Source of the DNA: JALOAT01 sp041677345 | GTDB taxonomy: Bacteria > Pseudomonadota > Gammaproteobacteria > Thiohalomonadales > Thiohalomonadaceae | Assembly: GCA_041677345.1 (NCBI GenBank) | Contig: JBAYQE010000011.1 | Span: 1 to 48,719 of the forward strand | Length of the DNA stretch: 48,719 bases | Direction of reading: 5' to 3' | Shown here: in pieces, positions 24,392-30,716 of the stretch | Numbering within the stretch: position 1 is the first letter of the stretch | Layout of the letters: every line of letters begins with the position of its first letter | The notes under the pieces: generated by a model | The model's database searches: none | What the model saw: the letters and a program-made list of their open reading frames with translations, nothing else | Told to the model about the DNA's origin: nothing | Made by a program: the position numbers and the translations under genes

Positions 24392-25306
24392 ATGGGAACC
24401 CTGCACCCCAGCCTGCGGGCGATCATGGTGATGCTCGCCACCCCGGCGTGTGCGCACGCCCACGCCGAGGCGACCGCCCGCATTGGATCCGGTGACGCGC
24501 TCACCCTGCTGGTACTGGTACTCGCGGCCGTGGCCTATGCCATGCGTGTGCGCACCCTGTGGCGACACCCGCGGGGGGCCAGGGCCGTCCCGCCGTGGCG
24601 CATCGCGTGCTTCACGCTCGCGCTCGCCGCCCTCGGGAGCGCACTCACCGGACCGTTGGATGCACTCGCCACGGCAAGTTTCAGCGCCCATATGGCCCAA
24701 CACATGCTGCTCATGGCGGTGGCGGCGCCGCTACTGGCATTGGGTGCGCCCCTGGTGCCGCTGTTGCGCAGCAGTCCGCGCCTGATACGCCGCTGGTTGC
24801 TGGGCGGGCTCGCCCCACTCACGCGCCCCTTCGTGGCCTTCCTGCTGCACGGTTTCACGGTGTGGTTCTGGCATGCACCCGGTCCGTATGAGACCGCGCT
24901 CGCGAGCACACCGGTGCACATGTTCGAGCACGTCACCTTTCTCGGCACCGGCCTGCTGTTCTGGCACAGCCTGTTGCAGGAAGGACGCCGCGCTGCGGGG
25001 CAGGGCGCCGGCACGTTCTGGTCGCTGGCCACGATGATGCACTCGGGACTGCTCGGCGCGCTGCTGACCTTTGCCACCGCGCCGCTGTATCCAAGCTATC
25101 GCCATGCCTCGCCCCTGGGCTGGACGGCACTGGAGGACCAGCAACTGGCCGGGCTCATCATGTGGATCCCTGCCGGGTTGGTGTATCTCGCCGGTGGAAT
25201 CTATTCCATGGCGGCGTGGCTGCGTGCCGTGGAAGCCGGTACGGGCAAGGCACGGCGACCTGGGGCCGCTGGCAATCCCGCTGCGGGGACAGCGATCAAA
25301 CGCTAG
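24392..25306 (+). CDS. CtaG/caa3-type cytochrome c oxidase assembly factor family protein
   Basis: A 304-residue inner-membrane protein of the CtaG_2 family (caa3-type assembly factor). About seven spans are seen. Conserved histidines lie in SAHMAQHMLLMAVAAPLL, FLLHGFTVWFWHAPGPYE and FEHVTFLGTGLLFWHSLL. Family members help insert copper into cytochrome oxidase; no oxidase genes lie in this window. The N-terminal MVMLATPACAHAHAEA may be a signal-like segment. Only a weak AGGG precedes the ATG, and later starts are possible. Confidence 0.85.
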   Translation: MGTLHPSLRAIMVMLATPACAHAHAEATARIGSGDALTLLVLVLAAVAYAMRVRTLWRHPRGARAVPPWRIACFTLALAALGSALTGPLDALATASFSAHMAQHMLLMAVAAPLLALGAPLVPLLRSSPRLIRRWLLGGLAPLTRPFVAFLLHGFTVWFWHAPGPYETALASTPVHMFEHVTFLGTGLLFWHSLLQEGRRAAGQGAGTFWSLATMMHSGLLGALLTFATAPLYPSYRHASPLGWTALEDQQLAGLIMWIPAGLVYLAGGIYSMAAWLRAVEAGTGKARRPGAAGNPAAGTAIKR

Positions 25307-25338
25307 GCTTAGGGAAAGACAGCGCATGGAGTCTCGCC

Positions 25339-25563
25339 ATGAGCGACCCCAAGACACGCCCGGAGGACACGCGCAAGGAACGCGAGAAACGGACTGCGCA
25401 CGAACCCAAACTGCGCGTGGACCTCTCCATCCCGGAGTGGGGAGACCCCGTGTGCAGTTGTGAGGCCGAGCCTTACTGGCTGGAGGTGGCCGAGGACCTG
25501 GATGAGCAAAGCGAAGCGGTGGAACACGACGCCCCCGCACCGGCGCCCGCCAAGCCGGAATGA
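25339..25563 (+). CDS. Small uncharacterised protein (74 residues)
   Basis: A 74-residue hydrophilic protein, MSDPKTRPEDTRKEREKRTA at the N-terminus, then a conserved-looking core WGDPVCSCEAEPYWLEVAED with a Cys-Ser-Cys, and an acidic Pro/Ala tail. The Cys pair could bind a metal. It lies 32 bases after CtaG on the same strand, with a GGAG eight bases ahead of the ATG. No family is recognised. Confidence 0.6.
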   Translation: MSDPKTRPEDTRKEREKRTAHEPKLRVDLSIPEWGDPVCSCEAEPYWLEVAEDLDEQSEAVEHDAPAPAPAKPE

Positions 25564-25681
25564 ACACATAACCATCCGTCCGCTGCCGGCGGCATCACCG
25601 CGCCCGCTCTGCGCATTCATTGCACCGTTCACGCCGCGTGCCTGGAGTATCATCCCCCACCCGTTTACCTGAAAGACACCC

Positions 25682-26632
25682 ATGGCCAGCAGCCTGTTCC
25701 TGCTCATCGATGATATCGCCTCGGTCCTCGATGACGTCGCCGTTCTAACCAAGGCGGCCGGCAAGAAAACCGCGGGGGTGCTGGGCGACGACCTGGCCCT
25801 GAACGCCCAACAGGTCACGGGCGTGAATCCCGACCGCGAGTTGCCGGTGGTGTGGGCCGTCGCCAAGGGGTCGCTGCGAAACAAGGCCATCCTGGTGCCG
25901 GCGGCCCTCGCCATCAGTGCCGTCTTGCCCTGGCTGGTGGTGCCGCTGCTGATGGTCGGCGGTGCATTCCTCTGCTTCGAGGGCGTGGAAAAGCTGGTTC
26001 ACCACTTCCTGCACCGTGCAGATGAAGAAGCCCGGCATGCCAAGGCCGTGCAGGCCCTCACCGATCCGGCGGTGGACCTGGTGGCGCTGGAACGGGAAAA
26101 GATCCGCGGCGCCATCCGCACCGATTTCGTGCTCTCGGCGGAGATCATCGCCATTACGCTCGGCACGGTGGCCGAGGCGTCCTTCGTCACACAGCTTGCC
26201 GTGCTGGTGGGTATCTCCGTTGTCATCACCGTGGGTGTGTACGGCCTGGTGGCCGCCATCGTGAAAATGGACGATACCGGGCTTTATCTGTCGCGACGGG
26301 AGGGTGAAGGCAGATTCATCGCGGTGCAGCGCCGCTTCGGCGCCGCCCTGCTGCGCACCGCGCCCTGGCTGATGAAGGCGTTGTCCGTGGCCGGCACCGC
26401 CGCCATGTTCCTGGTGGGCGGCGGTATCGTGGTGCACGGTATCCCCGCCGCTCATCACCTGGTGGCAGGGGTCACGCACTGGGCCGGCACGCTACCCGGT
26501 GTGGGCGGATTGCTGGCGGCGATGGCGCCGGCGCTGATGCACGCCGTCGGGGGCATGTTCATCGGTGCCCTGGTACTGCTCACAGTCAGTATCGTACAGC
26601 GCCTGCGCCGTCCGGCCATGGTGAAGGCCTGA
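25682..26632 (+). CDS. DUF808 family inner-membrane protein (YedI-like)
   Basis: A 316-residue membrane protein of the DUF808/YedI family. The opening ASSLFLLIDDIASVLDDVAV and the segment KKTAGVLGDDLALNAQQVTG are diagnostic. Membrane segments follow (about 75-100, 150-195, 230-260 and 280-305), with FEGVEKLVHHFLHR between. The function is unknown. It appears monocistronic; no terminator hairpin is obvious downstream. Confidence 0.9.
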   Translation: MASSLFLLIDDIASVLDDVAVLTKAAGKKTAGVLGDDLALNAQQVTGVNPDRELPVVWAVAKGSLRNKAILVPAALAISAVLPWLVVPLLMVGGAFLCFEGVEKLVHHFLHRADEEARHAKAVQALTDPAVDLVALEREKIRGAIRTDFVLSAEIIAITLGTVAEASFVTQLAVLVGISVVITVGVYGLVAAIVKMDDTGLYLSRREGEGRFIAVQRRFGAALLRTAPWLMKALSVAGTAAMFLVGGGIVVHGIPAAHHLVAGVTHWAGTLPGVGGLLAAMAPALMHAVGGMFIGALVLLTVSIVQRLRRPAMVKA

Positions 26633-26716
26633 GCGCCCACGGCGTGCGTAGCCGGCCGCCCCCACCGCTTGCCATGCCTGCTGGCGGGGGCAGCCGCCAC
26701 TGCCGATCTTCCCGTG

Positions 26717-27508
26717 TCACTGTACGGTGTCGGGGAACACGATCTCCACACGCCGGTTGAGCTGACGGCCGCCTTCATTCTCGTTGCTGGCAATGGGGCG
26801 GCTCTCGCCATAGCCGTAAGTGGAGATACGCTCGGCATCGATGCCGCGCGCGACGAGCAGGCCCTTCACCGCCTCGGCCCGTTGTTCCGACAACCGCTGG
26901 TTATATGAGGCCGTCCCCACGGCATCGGTGTGGCCTTCGATGAGGACGCGCTGTTCAGGATTCTCCGCCAGCACCTCCGTCACCTTGTCGAGGGTCGAGG
27001 TCGCACCGGGGGCGATACTCGCACTCGCCGTCTTGAAGAACACGTCATCGAGCCTGAGCATCAGGCCGCGGTTGGTGCGCCGTGCTTCCAGGGCCGCCAG
27101 CTCTGCCTCCAACTCACGTGCTCGGGCCTCGGCCTCCTCCACTTTCGACCGGCTCGCGGCCAGCGCGAGGCGGTCCCGTTCCTCCGCGAGGCGGCTGACC
27201 TCTGCCTCGTTCTGCCCGCGTTGGCCGATCACGCGCGCGGTCTCCAGGAGGCGCTCGGCCAGATAGATCTGATGGTCACGCGCGGACCTGTCGCCGTCCT
27301 CGTGCGCCCGCTCCGCGCGTTCCACAGCCTCCTGCGCATCCAGCAGGGCGCCCGGCGCATGCGCCTGCACCGCGGTATCCTGCTTCAGCGTCTCCAGTTC
27401 GTTCGCCAGTTGCGCGACGCGCGCATTTTCCTTGGGTTGCGAGGCGCAGCCCGCCATTCCCAGGGCCGCGGCCAATGAAAGGGTGAACCACAGCGAGCGG
27501 GTGTTCAT
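26717..27508 (-). CDS. OmpA-family lipoprotein with DUF4398-like helical region
   Basis: A 263-residue outer-membrane lipoprotein: lipobox GMAGC (Cys21), a helical region about 30-140 like DUF4398 (GALLDAQEAVERAERAHEDG, IYLAERLLETARVIGQRGQ), and a C-terminal OmpA-like peptidoglycan-binding domain. That domain contains LIEGHTDAVGTASYNQRLSE, RISTYGYGESRPIASNENE and NRRVEIVFPD. It likely tethers the outer membrane to peptidoglycan. It overlaps the preceding DUF4398 lipoprotein gene by four bases. Confidence 0.9.
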   Translation of the reverse strand: MNTRSLWFTLSLAAALGMAGCASQPKENARVAQLANELETLKQDTAVQAHAPGALLDAQEAVERAERAHEDGDRSARDHQIYLAERLLETARVIGQRGQNEAEVSRLAEERDRLALAASRSKVEEAEARARELEAELAALEARRTNRGLMLRLDDVFFKTASASIAPGATSTLDKVTEVLAENPEQRVLIEGHTDAVGTASYNQRLSEQRAEAVKGLLVARGIDAERISTYGYGESRPIASNENEGGRQLNRRVEIVFPDTVQ

Positions 27509-27882
27509 CGCGCACCTCCCCGGCTGTCACGCAGCGCTTCCACGGCGGCGTTCATTTCCGCTTTCACGTCCTCGCTCTGCGCCAGCCGTGCCTTGGCTTC
27601 GGCCAACCGCGCATCCACCGTCACCTGCTCGGCCAGGCGGCGTGCCTCGATGCGTTCATCGTCTTCGTCTGAGTCGGCCAGGTTGCGCGCCCGGTCCAGC
27701 TTGCGCTCGGCCGCAGCCATTTCGAAGGCGGCAAACTCATGGGCGTTGGCCTGGCGCGCCCGCTCCATGGCTACCGTTGCATCGTCGATCTGACCGCTGG
27801 GCCGCGCCACGTCCGGCCCGCCGCAAGCGGCCAGCGCCAGCGCCAGACCGACCGTCGCATAGAGGATCTTCCGCGTCATCAT
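27505..27882 (-). CDS. DUF4398 family lipoprotein
   Basis: A 125-residue lipoprotein with lipobox ALAAC (Cys20) and a two-helix DUF4398 domain (ERARQANAHEFAAFEMAAAE, ERIEARRLAEQVTVDARLAE). Such proteins are commonly encoded just before an OmpA-DUF4398 protein, as here, with ATGA overlap. They probably act together in the outer membrane. GGAGC lies upstream of ATG 27882; the second Met is an alternative start. Confidence 0.87.
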   Translation of the reverse strand: MMTRKILYATVGLALALAACGGPDVARPSGQIDDATVAMERARQANAHEFAAFEMAAAERKLDRARNLADSDEDDERIEARRLAEQVTVDARLAEAKARLAQSEDVKAEMNAAVEALRDSRGGAR

Positions 27883-28077
27883 GACAAGTGCTCCCAAAGT
27901 GCTGTCTTCATAAGCCATAGCGTGGCCGGCGACAAAACACCATTGCGTGGTCCACGAAGCCGACTGAAGGCCGCTGCGGGCTGGTATCACACAGGGCGTG
28001 ATGGTGATTACGGAAAGAGCCGCTTGCGCGCCGTTTGCCAACTGGCGCACCGCCAGGGCGTCGAGGGGCGGCGTGCC

Positions 28078-28641
28078 TCAGGTCTTGCGCTTGGCAATGA
28101 GACTGCTGAAGAACTCGCGCCGGGACACCTCCCGCTGCGTGGGGCAGTCACGTGCCAGCTTCTTCATGTTTTCGTCGCGCGTGCGCAGAACCTCGTTCCA
28201 GGCCATGAACACCGCGTCGGCGTCGCCGAACTGCTCCATGGCGAGGATCAGCGGCTGCAACAGGTAATGGCCGAGGTCGGGATGGTGATTGAGGTGCGCC
28301 TTTTGCGGAACATCGTGCAGGTGGAAGACGAGCAGCGGCCCGAGCACCACCGTCGCCGCACCCTCGCGTCTGGCGGCAAGCCACTCCTCGGGCAGTTCCA
28401 GCGCAGGCGCTTCACCGGGCACCAATACCCGTGCCAGCATCCAGGGGGTGAGCAACAGGAACACGCGCCACGGGCCGATCCTGCGAAAGGCGCGGGTGGT
28501 GATGGGCAGGCCGTGGTTCACGGCAAGCTCATGCAGGAATAACTCGCGGTAGACCCCCGCGAAGGCCGTTTCCACGGCGCCGAGCAGCGCTGCGTCGTCC
28601 TCAAGCAGCGCCGGCGGCGGTAGTTGCCAGTCGTTGTTCAT
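28078..28641 (-). CDS. HybE/HupJ-like chaperone in the molybdoenzyme operon
   Basis: This 187-residue soluble protein resembles the [NiFe]-hydrogenase assembly chaperone HybE/HupJ. The core RIGPWRVFLLLTPWMLARVL followed by VPGE (residues 55-77) parallels the family's 'WxGVLVTPWFMNLVLLPG' signature. Next come VFHLHDVPQKAHLNHHPDLG and LLQPLILAMEQFGDADAVFM, matching the 'YLSCSLFSPMxEFxD' helix. The C-terminal SRREFFSSLIAKRKT is an extra basic tail. No hydrogenase is nearby: it is the last gene of the molybdoenzyme operon and overlaps the TorD-like gene by 41 bases, so it probably assists that Tat substrate. Confidence 0.65.
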   Translation of the reverse strand: MNNDWQLPPPALLEDDAALLGAVETAFAGVYRELFLHELAVNHGLPITTRAFRRIGPWRVFLLLTPWMLARVLVPGEAPALELPEEWLAARREGAATVVLGPLLVFHLHDVPQKAHLNHHPDLGHYLLQPLILAMEQFGDADAVFMAWNEVLRTRDENMKKLARDCPTQREVSRREFFSSLIAKRKT

Positions 28642-29146
28642 GAATGGCAGCGTCCAGCCGCTGCGCCAGTACACGGTAGATGCCGACGGTGCTCTCGCGT
28701 GCCAGTGCGGCGGTGAATTCGGGCAGCCAGGGCAACAGGTGTTCACGCCACAACCGGGCCTGCATTTCGCCCCCTGCATCTTCCTGCGCAAGGAGGGCCG
28801 CGCATTCCAGGATGGTGCCGAGGAAATCGGCAGGCATGTGGGTGGTCTCCAGACCCAGTTCTGCATAGAACCGCGACAAGGCCTCCATGGCACTGCCATG
28901 CATGCGCCGTTCGGCCCAGCTCGACGCGAACGGCGGGCAGGGTGTGCGGGGATAGCCCGCGATGAACAGCCGCGTGTGTTCGCCCTGCCAGCGATCGAGC
29001 GGCATCTGCGCCAGTTCAGCGAGCGGCGCCGCCAACCAGGGCCAGTGCGCTGCTGAATCCTGCAGCAGCGCGAGGGCGCCCGCGTCGGGCACCCCCAGCA
29101 GTTCGGACAACAGGCGCAGTTCCGCGGGCTCCACACGCGTTACCAC
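28601..29146 (-). CDS. TorD-family molybdoenzyme chaperone
   Basis: A protein of about 181 residues resembling TorD/DmsD/NarJ chaperones, all-helical, with LLSELLGVPDAGALALLQDS, the RWQGEHTRLFIAGYPRTPCP motif typical of the family and a FYAELGLETTHMPADFLGTI segment. These proteins bind the Tat signal and apo-form of the partner catalytic subunit and aid cofactor insertion. No ATG fits. The GTG at 29146 overlaps the NrfD stop, and a second GTG at 29134 is possible; neither has a good ribosome binding site, so coupling to NrfD translation is likely. Confidence 0.82.
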   Translation of the reverse strand: MVTRVEPAELRLLSELLGVPDAGALALLQDSAAHWPWLAAPLAELAQMPLDRWQGEHTRLFIAGYPRTPCPPFASSWAERRMHGSAMEALSRFYAELGLETTHMPADFLGTILECAALLAQEDAGGEMQARLWREHLLPWLPEFTAALARESTVGIYRVLAQRLDAAIHEQRLATTAAGAA

Positions 29147-30102
29147 GGGTAGGCGTACACGCCGGCCGCCAGGAAGTAGTGGCGCAACAGGTAGCCGCCG
29201 AACAGCACCAGCAAGGAAGCGAACACCACAGGGCCGTGGCTCACCGAACCGCGCAACGCACAACGCAATTCCAGCAGCAGCGGCACCACCAGGCCGAAGC
29301 CGATGAAGCCGATGATCCAGCCGAGATCGCTCCAGAGAATGGCCGCGGACTCCATGGCAGAGGCCGGTCCCGAGTTCAGGTAGAAGAAGAACGAGAACAG
29401 GATGACCAGCTCACCGGCGATGAGCATCACGTCGGTACGCTCGTAGAACACGCGAATGGGCCGATCGGCATCGCGCTTGATCGCCAGCGTGAGCACCAGC
29501 ATCAAGTAAGCGAGCGCGGTGGAGAAGGCGGAAACGGTGAACAGCAAGGGCACGCCGGGGTTGTGCCACAGTGCCACCGCCGGGAAGGACTGCAGCAGCA
29601 GGCCCGTGTATACCGCAGTACCGATACCGTTGATGGTCGCGAGCCAGCCGATGGCCTTGTGGTAGCGCAGGCAGAACCGCTCTGACAAGGCGCGCACCGG
29701 GGTCCAGGCGAGCAGACCGCCCAACAGGGGCAGGCGCATGAAGAAAGGCGAATCGACCATGTAGGGCAGTGCGTAGAAAACGCCCCACCACATCATCCAG
29801 ATGATGAACTGCGTGCCCCAGGCGATCCAGGCCTGCGGTTGCTGGAACAGTACCATCGGATTGAGTACATGAAGCACCGCCACATGGTTGAGCAGGTGCC
29901 CGAACAACATGAGCGAACCGAGCCCCAGCATGGCGATGCCGGAGAACGCGCCCCACAGCACCAGTTCGCGGTGACGCTTGAGATACATATCGGTGAGGAA
30001 GGTGACCACCAGCGTGGCCGCTCCCAGGCCGCCGAGATACAGGTACACGGCGATCCACCAGGTCCAGATCTCCTGAGTGGCAAAGGTGACGTTGGTATCC
30101 AT
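29140..30102 (-). CDS. NrfD/PsrC-type membrane subunit of molybdoenzyme
   Basis: A 320-residue integral membrane quinone-interacting subunit with about eight to nine spans. NrfD/PsrC signatures include TWWIAVYLYLGGLGAATLVV near the N-terminus and LMLFGHLLNHVAVLHVLNPM. It exchanges electrons between the quinone pool and the ferredoxin subunit. Its start overlaps the ferredoxin stop (TAATG), and its stop overlaps the TorD-like start. The closest functional models are PsrC and SoeC, but substrate and direction cannot be fixed. Confidence 0.9.
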   Translation of the reverse strand: MDTNVTFATQEIWTWWIAVYLYLGGLGAATLVVTFLTDMYLKRHRELVLWGAFSGIAMLGLGSLMLFGHLLNHVAVLHVLNPMVLFQQPQAWIAWGTQFIIWMMWWGVFYALPYMVDSPFFMRLPLLGGLLAWTPVRALSERFCLRYHKAIGWLATINGIGTAVYTGLLLQSFPAVALWHNPGVPLLFTVSAFSTALAYLMLVLTLAIKRDADRPIRVFYERTDVMLIAGELVILFSFFFYLNSGPASAMESAAILWSDLGWIIGFIGFGLVVPLLLELRCALRGSVSHGPVVFASLLVLFGGYLLRHYFLAAGVYAYPW

Positions 30103-30716
30103 TAGCCTTTCCTCTTGAGATCGCCGATGTAGAACACGTGCGGCTTGGTGCCGAGGTGAGGCATGAGCGGCTGTGCCACACCGCTCGCCACCAGTTGGGC
30201 CACCGGGTCATTGGGGTCGTGCAGGTCACCGAACATGCGCGCCGAGCCGACACAGGTCTCCACGCAGGCCGGCTTGCGGCCCTCCGCCACCCGGTGGTCG
30301 CAGAAGGTGCACTTGTCCATGCTGGGGTTCTTGCGACGATAGTCGGGACCGTAGAACTCACGGCCTTTTTCCACATCCTCATAGGTGACTTCGATGCGCG
30401 CATCGTAGGGACAGGCCATGGCGCAGGCGCGACATCCCATGCAGCGGGACTCGTCCACCTTGATGATGCCGTTGTCGAGCCGGTAAGTGGCTCCGGTGGG
30501 GCATACCGACAGGCATGGCGCGTTGTCGCAGTGGTTGCACAGGCGCGGGAAGAAGCGGCGATGCACATCCTCGCCGGTGCCGATCTCCTTGTCGTGCACG
30601 TAGGTGCGCCACTGGCCCTTCCACACGGGTGTCTGATTCTCCATGGCGCAGGCCGCCATGCAGCCGTTGCACCCCACGCAGGTATTGAGGTCGATGACCA
30701 TCGCGTAGCGTGTCAT
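30102..30716 (-). CDS. Four-cluster ferredoxin subunit (PsrB/DmsB-like)
   Basis: A 204-residue electron-transfer subunit with sixteen cysteines for four [4Fe-4S] clusters. They are Cys13/16/19/23 (CVGCNGCMAAC), Cys60/63/68/72 (CNHCDNAPCLSVC), Cys92/95/98/102 (CMGCRACAMAC) and Cys136/139/151/155. All positions are occupied by Cys, as in PsrB, unlike NarH. It has no signal peptide and would be carried across by the Tat substrate. It overlaps the catalytic subunit gene by four bases. Confidence 0.93.
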   Translation of the reverse strand: MTRYAMVIDLNTCVGCNGCMAACAMENQTPVWKGQWRTYVHDKEIGTGEDVHRRFFPRLCNHCDNAPCLSVCPTGATYRLDNGIIKVDESRCMGCRACAMACPYDARIEVTYEDVEKGREFYGPDYRRKNPSMDKCTFCDHRVAEGRKPACVETCVGSARMFGDLHDPNDPVAQLVASGVAQPLMPHLGTKPHVFYIGDLKRKG

